Notes under the pieces: model-generated
Seen by the model: the letters and a program-made list of their open reading frames with translations, nothing else
What the model was told of the DNA's origin: nothing
Databases searched by the model: none
Shown: positions 54,085 through 62,669 of the stretch, one piece after another
Numbering within the stretch: the stretch's first letter is position 1
Layout of the letters: every line of letters starts with the position of its first letter
Assembly (NCBI RefSeq): GCF_003609635.1
Contig: NZ_MCIA01000007.1
Coordinates: 124,001-188,000 of the forward strand
Source: Lacrimispora algidixylanolytica
GTDB lineage: Bacteria > Bacillota > Clostridia > Lachnospirales > Lachnospiraceae
DNA: 64,000 nucleotides
Direction of reading: 5' to 3'
Made by a program: the position numbers and the translations under genes

Positions 54085-54963
54085 TCAGTATCCTTCCGGA
54101 AGTCCCTTTTGTTCCCGAAATTCCTTTGGGGAGAGGCCGAATTCCTTTTTAAATGCCCGGTAAAAGCTGGTATAATCTGTAAATCCATATTGATGGTAAA
54201 GTTCTTTAAATGGAATCCCGGAAAGGATTCCATTTTTGCTTGCACTCAGACGTTTCTTGATAATATACTGGTGAATGGAAATCCCCATATTGTCTTTAAA
54301 GACATGAGATATGTGGAATTTGCTGGAGTAAAAAAAGGAAGCCAGGTGATCTAAGGACAAATCCTCATTTAAATGGTTATTGATGTAGTCACAAAGATTT
54401 AAATACAACACGTTTTCATAAGCCACTGGAACCTGATGGAGCATATCATAGGTAATTCGGTTTATATGCAACAGAAATGAGTGAACCAAAAGTTCAGCAT
54501 TTAGTTTATGGAAGGCTTTGTTACCATGAAGCTCCTCTAGAAGATCCAAGAGTCGACCTTGGATGTTTTGAAAGGTGATAGTATCCGTACGGAACCGGTG
54601 ATTTTTATGTTCAGCCGCATAACGAAAACTGTAAGCATAATCTTCAGACCAAGAGCACATGGTTTCGTAATAATTTCGACTAATCCAAAGAACAAATCGC
54701 TGATAGTTTTTATCCGTGGAATGGAAAATGGGGTGATGCTTTACACCAGGAGGGATGAGTAAGTAATCTCCGTATTGAAGGGCGTATTGGTTTCCTTCCA
54801 CATCATAGGTCACATCTCCATTTAGGAAAAAGTAAAATTCATAATGAGGGTGACTGTGATCCACAATATGATCTAAATTTGCATCTTTATAAAAAAACAC
54901 TTCAAATTCTCCTGAATTCATATACTGCCGCTCATTAAAGCCGGTGGACAACTCTTTTTTCAT
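54085..54963 (-). CDS. AraC family transcriptional regulator (cupin + HTH)
   Basis: A 292-residue regulator. The N-terminal cupin has HIVDHSHPHYEFYFFLNGDV and the second motif YGDYLLIPPGVKHHPIF. The C-terminal AraC domain has LASFFYSSKFHISHVFKDNMG and the signature YGFTDYTSFYRAFKKEFGLSPKEFRE. The ATG at 54963 follows GGGAGGG. It is divergent from the mannonate dehydratase operon and is probably its regulator, sensing a uronate intermediate. Confidence 0.92.
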   Translation of the reverse strand: MKKELSTGFNERQYMNSGEFEVFFYKDANLDHIVDHSHPHYEFYFFLNGDVTYDVEGNQYALQYGDYLLIPPGVKHHPIFHSTDKNYQRFVLWISRNYYETMCSWSEDYAYSFRYAAEHKNHRFRTDTITFQNIQGRLLDLLEELHGNKAFHKLNAELLVHSFLLHINRITYDMLHQVPVAYENVLYLNLCDYINNHLNEDLSLDHLASFFYSSKFHISHVFKDNMGISIHQYIIKKRLSASKNGILSGIPFKELYHQYGFTDYTSFYRAFKKEFGLSPKEFREQKGLPEGY

Positions 54964-55115
54964 GTAATCCCTCCCATTATAATCATTTTTTCTTTTCATT
55001 ATAGATTACAACCGCAAGTTTTGCAATGTGAACGGCAAATTAATCCATGGTATTCCTTCCGTATTTTGTATATACTAAATTCATACTAATGATCCGAACG
55101 AGAAGGAGGTATTTT

Positions 55116-56171
55116 ATGAAATTATCATTTAGATGGTATGGAGACGATGACAAGGTTACATTACAGAACATAAGACAAATTCCAGGAATGTATTCCATTG
55201 TTACAGCCGTATATGATGTCCCAGTAGGTGAGGTTTGGAGCAGGGAAACCATTGCTCATTTAAAGAAAGAAACAGAAGAGGCAGGTCTGGCTTTTGAAGT
55301 AATTGAAAGCATACCAGTTCATGAAGATATTAAATTAGGAAAACCAAGCAGAGATCAGTACATTGCAAACTACTGCGAAAATATCAGACGAGTAGCAGAA
55401 GCAGGGATCAAATGTATCTGCTATAACTTCATGCCTGTTTTTGACTGGACAAGAACTCAGCTTGATCATGTTTTGGAAGACGGTTCGACTACACTTGTTT
55501 ATTATCAGGATCAGGTGGATAAAGTCAATCCGTTGGAGTCAGATGGTGATTTATCACTTCCTGGCTGGGATTCCAGCTATACAAGAGAAGAACTCAAGCA
55601 AGTAGTAGGTGAATATAACTCTATGTCCGAAGAGAATCTTTGGGACAATTTAAAATATTTCCTTGAGAAAATCATCCCAGTGGCAGCAGAATGTGGCGTC
55701 AACATGGCAATCCATGAAGATGACCCATGCTGGAGTATCTTTGGCCTACCAAGAATCATTACAGACGAGAAGAACTTAGACCGTTTCTTAAGATTAGTGG
55801 ATGATTCTCATAATGGCATTACCCTTTGCACCGGTTCTTTGGGGTGCTCCAATCAAAATGACGTAGTTAAGATGGCAGCTAAATATGCGGCTATGGGACG
55901 TGTTCATTTTGTACATGCGAGAAATGTAAAAGTTCTTGAAGATAACAAGGGCTTTGAAGAGCGCGCTCATTTATCCAAGTGTGGATCTCTTGATATGTTT
56001 GCCATCTTAAAGGCACTTCACGACAATGGATTTGATGGTTATGTGCGCCCAGATCATGGACGTATGATTTGGGGAGAGACTGGTCGTGCTGGATACGGGC
56101 TTTATGACCGTGCCCTAGGAGCTACCTATTTAAATGGGTTATGGGAAGCAATTGAAAAAACAAGCAAATGA
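55116..56171 (+). CDS. uxuA: D-mannonate dehydratase
   Basis: A 351-residue TIM-barrel enzyme that dehydrates D-mannonate to 2-keto-3-deoxygluconate. The start [22 protein letters not shown] is typical of Uxu[33 protein letters not shown] and HFVHARNVK, plus [11 protein letters not shown], hold metal and substrate ligands. AAGGAGG lies 9 bases before the ATG at 55116. It forms a two-gene operon with an SDR, giving the glucuronate/galacturonate-side pathway from fructuronate. Confidence 0.95.
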   Translation: MKLSFRWYGDDDKVTLQNIRQIPGMYSIVTAVYDVPVGEVWSRETIAHLKKETEEAGLAFEVIESIPVHEDIKLGKPSRDQYIANYCENIRRVAEAGIKCICYNFMPVFDWTRTQLDHVLEDGSTTLVYYQDQVDKVNPLESDGDLSLPGWDSSYTREELKQVVGEYNSMSEENLWDNLKYFLEKIIPVAAECGVNMAIHEDDPCWSIFGLPRIITDEKNLDRFLRLVDDSHNGITLCTGSLGCSNQNDVVKMAAKYAAMGRVHFVHARNVKVLEDNKGFEERAHLSKCGSLDMFAILKALHDNGFDGYVRPDHGRMIWGETGRAGYGLYDRALGATYLNGLWEAIEKTSK

Positions 56172-56187
56172 GAAAAGAGGCAATGAC

Positions 56188-57036
56188 ATGGCATTGGCAT
56201 TTGGAACAGATTTAAGCGGAAAAGTAGCAGTTGTAACAGGAGCAGGCGGTGTCTTATGCGGTATGTTTGCCAGAACACTGGCTCAAGCAGGAGCGAAGGT
56301 TGCGGTTCTTGATCTAAATGAGCAGGCGGCTAAAGAAATCGCTGATTCCATTGAAAAGGAAGGCTTTACAGCAAAAGCTTATAAGGCGAACGTACTGGAA
56401 AGAAGCAGTCTTGAAGAAGTCCATGCCAGTATCTTAGCGGAATTAGGCCCTTGTGATATCTTAATTAACGGAGCTGGCGGCAACAATGCAAGAGCCAATA
56501 CAGATAAAGAATACTTTGAAATGGGAGATATCGAGGCTGATGTAAAATCCTTTTTTGATCTGGACCAGTCCGGAGTTGAGTTTGTCTTTAATTTAAACTT
56601 TTTAGGAACCTTGCTTCCTTGCCAGATTTTCGCAAAGGATATGATTGGGAGAGAGGGATGCAGCATTTTAAACATCTCTTCCATGAATGCATTCACTCCT
56701 TTGACAAAGATTCCGGCCTACAGCGGAGCAAAAGCAGCCATCAGTAACTTTACACAGTGGCTGGCGGTTCATTTCTCCAAGGTAGGAATCCGTGTTAACG
56801 CCATAGCACCAGGTTTCTTCGTTACTCAGCAGAATGAGAAGCTGCTATTTCATGAAGATGGCTCTCCTACCCCTAGAACGGAGAAGATTCTTTCTGCTAC
56901 CCCAATGGGAAGATTTGGAGATGCAATTGAGTTAAACGGAGCACTTTTGTTTTTCTTAAACCAGGAGGCTGCAAGCTTTATTACAGGCGTTGTACTTCCA
57001 ATCGATGGCGGATTTTCCGCTTATTCCGGGGTATAA
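56188..57036 (+). CDS. SDR family oxidoreductase, probable D-mannonate oxidoreductase (fructuronate reductase)
   Basis: A 282-residue classical SDR. The NAD(P) loop is VVTGAGGVLCGMFARTL, with NGAGGNNA for the fourth strand. The catalytic Ser is in ILNISSMNA and the Tyr/Lys pair in YSGAKAA. GFFVTQQN and FITGVVLPIDGGF end the fold. It follows uxuA by 16 bases. SDR-type fructuronate reductases (YjmF-like) replace the longer UxuB in many Firmicutes; the location supports that reading. Confidence 0.85.
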   Translation: MALAFGTDLSGKVAVVTGAGGVLCGMFARTLAQAGAKVAVLDLNEQAAKEIADSIEKEGFTAKAYKANVLERSSLEEVHASILAELGPCDILINGAGGNNARANTDKEYFEMGDIEADVKSFFDLDQSGVEFVFNLNFLGTLLPCQIFAKDMIGREGCSILNISSMNAFTPLTKIPAYSGAKAAISNFTQWLAVHFSKVGIRVNAIAPGFFVTQQNEKLLFHEDGSPTPRTEKILSATPMGRFGDAIELNGALLFFLNQEAASFITGVVLPIDGGFSAYSGV

Positions 57037-57097
57037 ATGACTTGAGTTTTGAACTGAGGAGCATTCTGATACTCAATAATTAATTATAATAACTTAT

Positions 57098-57143
57098 AAA
57101 AAGATATCTTTTTTTGTCGTCTATGATAAAAAGATATCTTTTT
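57098..57143 (+). repeat. Two identical 16-base palindromes
   Basis: AAAAAGATATCTTTTT occurs at 57098-57113 and again at 57128-57143, 30 bases apart. Each can form a hairpin followed by T residues, so they may be a double terminator of the uxuA operon or a pair of protein sites. Confidence 0.6.
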
Positions 57144-57208
57144 ATTATATTTTATGATGTTGGTCAAATATGGGTATTATGTAAAATTGTTGTCAATTTA
57201 TGGATGCG

Positions 57209-57238
57209 TTGACAAATTATTACAAAATGTCGTATAAT
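57209..57238 (+). promoter_or_regulatory. Promoter of the chemoreceptor gene
   Basis: TTGACA (57209-57214) and TATAAT (57233-57238) are spaced 18, a consensus sigma-A promoter. TTGTCAA lies in inverted orientation 13 bases upstream of the -35. Confidence 0.65.
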
Positions 57239-57301
57239 AGTTAAAGCCATGTATAATTTGTAATGGTATATCACCAATGACAAGACAAGGAGCATAAAAT
57301 T

Positions 57302-59359
57302 ATGAAGGCATCGGGGGAAAAGAAATGGTTTCAAAGAAGTAACAAAGAGGGGAAAGGAGTGAAAAAGAGAAAAGAAGGAAAAGCGGGAGCACCGGGTGTA
57401 GCTTTGTTTTCCTTAAAATCACTGAAGATGAAGATGCTTGTATTCATCATCTCAATTATTCTCGCACTGGCTGTTACTAATATGGTTATCAGTATCTCGG
57501 TCAGCTACAAAGGCATCACAGATGTTGTAAAGAATGATCTGGGATCAACTGGAAATCTTGTAAATAGTCTGGTTGTGCAAAATCTTGGACAGATGAAGAC
57601 AAACATTGAAGCCAGTACTCAGGGTGGAAGCTTAAAATCCATTAACTCAAGAGTTGTAACGGAATACCTCACAGGCCAGAGTAAACTTTATGGTTATAAG
57701 GATCTGGAAGTAGTTACCCAGCAGGGAGTGGTTACTCGTAGCGCAAGCGGAGAACACGTGGGAGATAATTATTCCGATCGTGATTACATAAAGAAGGCTT
57801 TAAACGGAGAGACTGCTGTTTCGACAACAGAATTCGACGATAAAAACGAATTGGTGATCCGTGTTGCAGCTCCTTATGATCTGGGAATCTTAGTTGCAAC
57901 CTATGATGGCACCGTATTAAGCAATCTAATCAAGGATCTTCGCATTGGTGTCACCGGCAATGCATTCTTGATTGATAATACAGGTACCATGATTGCAAAT
58001 ATTAATCCTGAAATGGTAAATGAGCGTCAGAACTTTATTGAGATGTCAAAAACGGATAAGTCTTATCAGTCCGCAGCACGTATGTATCAGACCATGATTT
58101 CTGGAAAATCCGGAATTGGAAAGTATGATTTAAAGGGAGTTTCAAGATTTTGCTATTACAGCCCTGTAACTGGGGCCGATGGTTGGGCTCTTGGGGTTGT
58201 TGCTCCGGTTAATGAAACGACTACTTCCATCTATTTGGTAGTTACCGCAATGGCTATTTTGATGGTTGTTTCCGTTGCATTAGGTTGCATTATGGCATTC
58301 CGGTTTGCTGCACCAATTGCTGGACCTATTTCAGAGATCGCAAAGCGAATGAAGCTGTTATCAGAGGGTGATTTAAACAGTGAAGTTCCTGTGGTGAACC
58401 GTAAAGATGAGATTGGTCTATTAGCACAAGAGGCTTCCAATTACGTTCAGAGCGTAAGAGATACCAATCACACCATTATTAAAGTCTTAGATAAGATTGC
58501 GTCTGGAGATTTCCGCCCTTCTGAAATTACAGATTTCAAGGGTGATTATGTATTGATCCAGCAGGCAATCCAGAGAACGGAAAAGATGCTTTCTCAGACG
58601 ATGGAAACAGTAGAAATTTCCGCAGATGAAGTTGCAAAGAGCAGTGCTCAGGTTTCCCAGGGAGCTCAGAACTTAAGCCAGGGTGCTGTAGAGCAGGCAG
58701 CAGCAGTTGAGGAGCTTTCCTCTTCTGTCAACGAGATATCCGTTAGTCTCATGAATACTGCAAGTTCCGTAGTAGGTTTGAATAAGCAGGCTGGACACGT
58801 TGGAAAAGCTATGGAAGAAGGCAACGATAAGATGCATGAGATGATGGATTCCATGGATCAGATCAGCAGAAAATCAAAAGAAATTGAAAAGGTCAATAAA
58901 CTGATTGAGGATATTGCATTCCAGACTAACATTCTTGCTCTCAACGCAGCGGTAGAAGCTGCTCGTGCTGGAGAAGCGGGAAAAGGCTTTGCCGTGGTAG
59001 CTGATGAGGTAAGAAACCTTGCTGGAAAGAGTGCCAATGCTGCAAAAGATACTTCCAGTCTTGTTGCAGATACGATTTTAGCAGTAAACAAGGGAACTGG
59101 TCTTGCTGCTTCAACCGGACAATCCTTAAATGCAATTCTTTCTGAAACAAAAAGCATGGTTTCAGCCATTGAACAATCTGCTGAGGAACTAAAAGAGCAG
59201 AGTGATAAGGTGAAAGAAGTAACAGCAGGTATTGAGCAGATTTCAGCCGTTGTTCAAAGCAACTCAGCCACAGCCGAAGAAAGTGCCGCAGCAAGTGAGG
59301 AACTTTCCGGTCAGGCAGAAAACTTAAGCCATCTGATGAGCCGGTTTAAGATTCGATAA
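57302..59359 (+). CDS. Methyl-accepting chemotaxis protein with Cache sensor
   Basis: A 685-residue chemoreceptor. TM1 is about 48-68. The extracytoplasmic dCache-like sensor (about 70-300) has [16 protein letters not shown]-type stretches ([14 protein letters not shown]). TM2 is about 307-333, followed by HAMP and a long coiled-coil signalling domain whose hairpin tip is [20 protein letters not shown]. The C-terminus ends MSRFKIR, without a CheR/CheB pentapeptide. The strongly basic first about 30 residues are unusual. It is a single gene with its own promoter and terminator; no other chemotaxis gene is nearby. Confidence 0.94.
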   Translation: MKASGEKKWFQRSNKEGKGVKKRKEGKAGAPGVALFSLKSLKMKMLVFIISIILALAVTNMVISISVSYKGITDVVKNDLGSTGNLVNSLVVQNLGQMKTNIEASTQGGSLKSINSRVVTEYLTGQSKLYGYKDLEVVTQQGVVTRSASGEHVGDNYSDRDYIKKALNGETAVSTTEFDDKNELVIRVAAPYDLGILVATYDGTVLSNLIKDLRIGVTGNAFLIDNTGTMIANINPEMVNERQNFIEMSKTDKSYQSAARMYQTMISGKSGIGKYDLKGVSRFCYYSPVTGADGWALGVVAPVNETTTSIYLVVTAMAILMVVSVALGCIMAFRFAAPIAGPISEIAKRMKLLSEGDLNSEVPVVNRKDEIGLLAQEASNYVQSVRDTNHTIIKVLDKIASGDFRPSEITDFKGDYVLIQQAIQRTEKMLSQTMETVEISADEVAKSSAQVSQGAQNLSQGAVEQAAAVEELSSSVNEISVSLMNTASSVVGLNKQAGHVGKAMEEGNDKMHEMMDSMDQISRKSKEIEKVNKLIEDIAFQTNILALNAAVEAARAGEAGKGFAVVADEVRNLAGKSANAAKDTSSLVADTILAVNKGTGLAASTGQSLNAILSETKSMVSAIEQSAEELKEQSDKVKEVTAGIEQISAVVQSNSATAEESAAASEELSGQAENLSHLMSRFKIR

Positions 59360-59366
59360 AAATATA

Positions 59367-59412
59367 ACAGCAATACCAAAGGAAATTTCTTTTTGGTATT
59401 GCTGTTTTTTTA
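59367..59412 (+). terminator. Intrinsic terminator of the chemoreceptor gene
   Basis: ACAGCAATACCAAA (59367-59380) pairs perfectly with TTTGGTATTGCTGT (59392-59405), followed by TTTTTTT. Confidence 0.9.
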
Positions 59413-59417
59413 TCATT

Positions 59418-59630
59418 TTATTTGGTTTCATCCTTCTTACCGGTATTAGCATGGGGAAGGTAATGGTAAATATCTTCATATGCTTCCATTTCTTCTTCTG
59501 TTCCCGGGGTAGCAGGAATTAGTCCGGTACAATCCATGGAGGAACATGCCTGAATATCAACATCATAATTATTTTTCGCCGTTAAGCTTTGGCGTTTTTC
59601 TTTCTTCATTTCTTCTTTTTCTGATTTCAT
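59418..59630 (-). CDS. Small conserved-looking protein with CSSMDCTG motif
   Basis: A 70-residue, highly charged soluble protein. The basic/acidic N-terminus (KSEKEEMKKEKRQ) precedes a core with CSSMDCTGLIPATPGTEEE. The two cysteines in C-x4-C could bind metal or form a redox pair. On the minus strand AAGGAG precedes the ATG by about 8 bases, which is why I call it despite its size. It is convergent with the chemoreceptor gene. I do not recognise a function. Confidence 0.65.
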   Translation of the reverse strand: MKSEKEEMKKEKRQSLTAKNNYDVDIQACSSMDCTGLIPATPGTEEEMEAYEDIYHYLPHANTGKKDETK

Positions 59631-59812
59631 TTTTTTCTCCTTCTGCTGTTAATTTTTAGCTCCTTTTTGTTTAGTGTAAGGAAAAAAAACAGTTATTATT
59701 CATGAAGAAATTAAATCCATTATTTGCGTTATAAATTTTCTTTTTTATCGTTATATAACATGCGGGGCGATTAAGTCCAAGAGAGAGTATGGAGTAATGG
59801 AGGGATATGAAG

Positions 59813-60364
59813 ATGAAAATTGCCTTTTTGTCAAATGAACAGCAGTTGCCTGAATTGCAGGGGGATAATATAGCCGGCAGCAGAAAACATTTGTTAAAGG
59901 TCGATTATTATTCCATGGAAGAGAAGCTTCTTCCGACGTTGGATTGCACCGTATACGATGTAATTGTGATTTATCCAAAAGGGGGAGCGGATTCCTGCGG
60001 GGAGATAATCAGTCAGGTTAAAATGAAAGAAAAATATACTGCATTTTTTAACGGTCAAACTTGGGTTTTTGACATTCGGGATATCATTTTTTTTGAGTCC
60101 TATTACCGGAAGACAAGTGTGGTGATAGAAAGCGGAAAAATAAGGATACGGGCAAAGTTAGATGAAGAGGAAAAGAGACTTCCTAAGGAACAATTCATCC
60201 GTATCAACCGACATAATATAGTAAATATGCAATATGTGAGAACTGTAAAAGGGGAGACCATTGTAATGCAAAATGGTGAGGTTCTATTTATAAATGATGC
60301 AAGAAGAAAGAAATTTGAAAAAAGATATCTTGAGTATCTGGAGAATAATTTCATGCTTTTGTAG
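59813..60364 (+). CDS. LytTR-type DNA-binding regulator without a standard receiver
   Basis: A 183-residue regulator. The C-terminal LytTR domain (about 85-180) has IIFFESYYRKTSVV, RLPKEQFIRINRHNIVNMQYV and GEVLFINDARRKKFEKRY. The N-terminal about 80 residues resemble a reduced receiver fold (KIAFLSN at the start, DVIVIYPKGG in the middle) but I see no acidic pair and no clear phosphoacceptor Asp. The ATG at 59813 is 8 bases after GGAGGG. No histidine kinase is adjacent. Activation is therefore probably phosphorylation-independent. Confidence 0.85.
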   Translation: MKIAFLSNEQQLPELQGDNIAGSRKHLLKVDYYSMEEKLLPTLDCTVYDVIVIYPKGGADSCGEIISQVKMKEKYTAFFNGQTWVFDIRDIIFFESYYRKTSVVIESGKIRIRAKLDEEEKRLPKEQFIRINRHNIVNMQYVRTVKGETIVMQNGEVLFINDARRKKFEKRYLEYLENNFMLL

Positions 60365-60731
60365 AATTTTGTCGAAAAAGCGCAACGAAAAGTGCAAAAA
60401 GTGCAAAGCGCATTGCGGGATCAAGAAAGAGATGGTATCGTTGTCTCAATCAGAAAAACAACTGATATCAATCCTCTCTCGGCATTTGATTTCTATGAAA
60501 CATATCTTGTAAATCTTTATCATATCAGGAAAGACAGTGAATTTTGCCGAATTCGCTGTCTTTTTTTTTTGTGAAAATATACCTTTAATTGTAAGAAATG
60601 GTAATGAATTTGTTATAAACATTCCGAAAACTTTAGGTAAATATAAGGAATTATTCCTGATTTTAATGGAAGTCTATGATACAATTAATTCAGTAGCAAA
60701 GAGATGTGATTAAAAAGGAGGCAGTGAACGG
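60365..60731 (+). other. Intergenic stretch after the LytTR gene, possible small RNA or long 3' UTR
   Basis: About 165 bases separate the LytTR stop from a strong terminator (60530-60570). They include repeated AGTGCAAA elements near 60392-60407. Short frames here (for example 60392-60574) lack a ribosome site and read through the terminator, so I do not call them. The right end must contain the promoter of the transglycosylase gene. Confidence 0.4.
60530..60570 (+). terminator. Strong intrinsic terminator
   Basis: AAAGACAG-TGAAT (60530-60542) pairs with ATTCG-CTGTCTTT (60551-60563), with one G-T pair, followed by ten T residues in total. Confidence 0.9.
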
Positions 60732-61448
60732 ATGAAAATCGGAAATTTATTAAGAAGAATATTGTTTATGTTTGTCACGGTTTGTCTATTAACCGGTTTC
60801 ACTGTGGCACATAAAGGTTATGAGCTTTACAAAAACGTTTTAAGTGAGAATAATCTGAATGAACGTGTGGAAGCCATGAAGGATAAAGATGAATATACCT
60901 ATTATAAAGATCTTCCAAATGTCTATATTAATGCGGTTGTATCAGTAGAAGATAAGCGTTTTTTTAAACATGAGGGAATTGATTTGATCGCCATTGGGCG
61001 TGCAGTTTTACATGATATTCAGGCAGGGCGTTATGTTGAGGGAGGAAGTACTATAACCCAACAGCTAGCAAAGAATATGTTTTTTAATCAAGATAAAGAA
61101 ATTACCAGAAAAATCGCAGAGGTACTTATGGCTTTTGAATTGGAGAAACATTATACAAAAGAACAAATATTTGAACTTTATGTCAATGGTATTTATTTTG
61201 GCGATGGATATTATAACGTTGGTGAGGCCAGCAAAGGCTATTTTAATAAGCCTCCCAAAGATATGTCAGATTATGAAAGCACACTTCTTGCAGGAGTGCC
61301 CAATGCCCCTTCCAAATATGCTCCAACAAAAAACCTTAAACTGGCTCAGATGAGACAGAAAAAGGTAATATCCAGAATGGAGGCCTGCGGATATTTTTCT
61401 TCAAAAGAAGCAGAAACGGTTGCCCAACAGATTGTGTTAATCAACTAA
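60732..61448 (+). CDS. Monofunctional peptidoglycan glycosyltransferase (GT51)
   Basis: A 238-residue membrane-anchored transglycosylase that polymerises lipid II. TM is about 8-28. GT51 motifs are SVEDKRFFKHEGID (catalytic Glu), GGSTITQQLAKNMFF and the ELYVNGIYFGDGYYNVGEASKGYF block. There is no transpeptidase domain and the length is right for MtgA-like proteins. AAGGAGGCAG precedes the ATG. It is followed by a small membrane protein gene after 114 bases. Confidence 0.92.
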   Translation: MKIGNLLRRILFMFVTVCLLTGFTVAHKGYELYKNVLSENNLNERVEAMKDKDEYTYYKDLPNVYINAVVSVEDKRFFKHEGIDLIAIGRAVLHDIQAGRYVEGGSTITQQLAKNMFFNQDKEITRKIAEVLMAFELEKHYTKEQIFELYVNGIYFGDGYYNVGEASKGYFNKPPKDMSDYESTLLAGVPNAPSKYAPTKNLKLAQMRQKKVISRMEACGYFSSKEAETVAQQIVLIN

Positions 61449-61562
61449 TTTTGCTTGAAGAATGGTGCAACAGCAGGTATAATAATATTATCTGAGTACA
61501 GGTCGTTCTAAGAAGTGTCCTGACCCATAGTATAATTATTACAAAGGAAAAGGGGAAACAGT

Positions 61563-61745
61563 ATGGAGAATAAGGATTTATACAATAAGCTGATGCTTTT
61601 GGTATTTGCCCTGATAGTGATACTGCTGTGTGCCGGATCCTACAGCTATTTTAACGGAAGTAAATCAGCTCCGGAGATACATAGTCCGGTAAAAGATGCC
61701 AAAGTACTTGTGCTGGAAGAGATAATGGGAAGAGATTTATTATGA
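61563..61745 (+). CDS. Small single-pass membrane protein
   Basis: A 60-residue protein with one membrane helix (about 9-28, LMLLVFALIVILLCAGSY) and a short outside tail. AGGGGAAAC precedes the ATG. I do not recognise it. It lies between the transglycosylase gene and the terminator ahead of larB. Confidence 0.55.
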   Translation: MENKDLYNKLMLLVFALIVILLCAGSYSYFNGSKSAPEIHSPVKDAKVLVLEEIMGRDLL

Positions 61746-61785
61746 AAACGGGATATCGTAACAGGCACTTATAAATGAAAGCAGG

Positions 61786-61844
61786 TACCAGAAAGGTATG
61801 TGGATTCCTTGGGAATGTACATAACTGTTTCTGGTATCTTTTTT
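61786..61844 (+). terminator. Three-step hairpin with T run ahead of larB
   Basis: TACCAGAAA (61786-61794) pairs with TTTCTGGTA (61828-61836). Inside are TATGT/ACATA and ATTCC/GGAAT steps. TCTTTTTT follows. It may end the upstream transcript or act as an attenuator in the larB leader. Confidence 0.65.
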
Positions 61845-61877
61845 ATCATATAGGAAAGTTCGTCCTATATGATAAAA
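61841..61877 (+). repeat. Perfect 15-base hairpin in the larB leader
   Basis: TTTTATCATATAGGA (61841-61855) and TCCTATATGATAAAA (61863-61877) are perfectly complementary with a 7-base loop. It shares its left end with the T run of the preceding terminator, so the two structures overlap at 61841-61844. Confidence 0.65.
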
Positions 61878-61924
61878 CCCTCCGGGGATGCGGACTCTTT
61901 AATTTAGGGGAAAGGTTGGTGTTT

Positions 61925-62668
61925 ATGGATATTAGAGACATGCTTCATCAGGTAAAGTCTGGTGAGATGGATATGGATACGGCAGAAAAACTATTAAAGG
62001 ATCTTCCCTATGAAGAACTTGGGTATGCGAAACTTGATCATCACAGAAAGTTGCGTTCTGGATTTGGAGAGACCGTATTTTGCCAGGGAAAACCGGATTC
62101 TTATCTGGTTGAAATTTATAAACGGTTATATGAACGGGATGAGGAGGTCTTTGGCACTAGGGCGACAAAAGAACAATATGAGCTGATAAAGCCTGCCATA
62201 CCACAGATAACCTATGATCCTATTTCCAGAATATTAAAAGCAGAAAAACCTGGCAAAGAAAAAAAAGGCTGGATCTCTGTTTGTACCGGAGGAACTGCAG
62301 ATATTCCGGTTGCCGAAGAAGCGGCCCAAACCGCAGAATATTTCGGCTGTTATGTGGACCGAATATATGATGTGGGAGTGGCCGGTATCCACAGATTGTT
62401 GTCCCAGAGAGAACGTCTTACAAAAGCCAATTGTATCATTGCGGCGGCTGGCATGGAGGGGGCCTTAGGTACTGTGATCGCAGGTTTAGCCGAATGTCCG
62501 GTCGTAGCAGTTCCGACTTCAGTCGGGTATGGCGCCAGCTTTCATGGACTATCCGCCTTGCTTACCATGCTTAATTCCTGTGCAAATGGGATCTCAGTTG
62601 TAAATATTGACAACGGGTACGGAGCTGGATACATTGCTACACAAATCAATCGGATTGCGGAGAAATAA
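61925..62668 (+). CDS. larB: Nickel-pincer cofactor biosynthesis protein LarB
   Basis: A 247-residue PurE-like carboxylase/hydrolase. LarB carboxylates nicotinic acid adenine dinucleotide and releases AMP, giving pyridinium-3,5-biscarboxylate mononucleotide for the nickel-pincer cofactor. The family stretch LGYAKLDHHRKLRSGFGETVFC is present, and the PurE-like core has VCTGGTADIPVAEEAA, DVGVAGIHRLL, AAGMEGALGTVIAGL and VPTSVGYGASFHG. The ATG at 61925 is chosen because the hairpins upstream cannot be coding. larC starts 1 base after its stop. Confidence 0.93.
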   Translation: MDIRDMLHQVKSGEMDMDTAEKLLKDLPYEELGYAKLDHHRKLRSGFGETVFCQGKPDSYLVEIYKRLYERDEEVFGTRATKEQYELIKPAIPQITYDPISRILKAEKPGKEKKGWISVCTGGTADIPVAEEAAQTAEYFGCYVDRIYDVGVAGIHRLLSQRERLTKANCIIAAAGMEGALGTVIAGLAECPVVAVPTSVGYGASFHGLSALLTMLNSCANGISVVNIDNGYGAGYIATQINRIAEK

Positions 62669-62669
62669 G

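Noticed and set aside
60392-60574. Short plus-strand frame after the LytTR gene
   Set aside because: No ribosome site, and it reads through the strong terminator at 60530-60570.
61786-61877. A known NiCo (nickel/cobalt) riboswitch ahead of larB
   Set aside because: I do not see the multi-helix junction or conserved bases of that class; only two hairpins are visible.
61775-61924. N-terminal extension of LarB to an upstream ATG
   Set aside because: The extension would run through a terminator and a perfect hairpin, and the family starts at the ATG at 61925.
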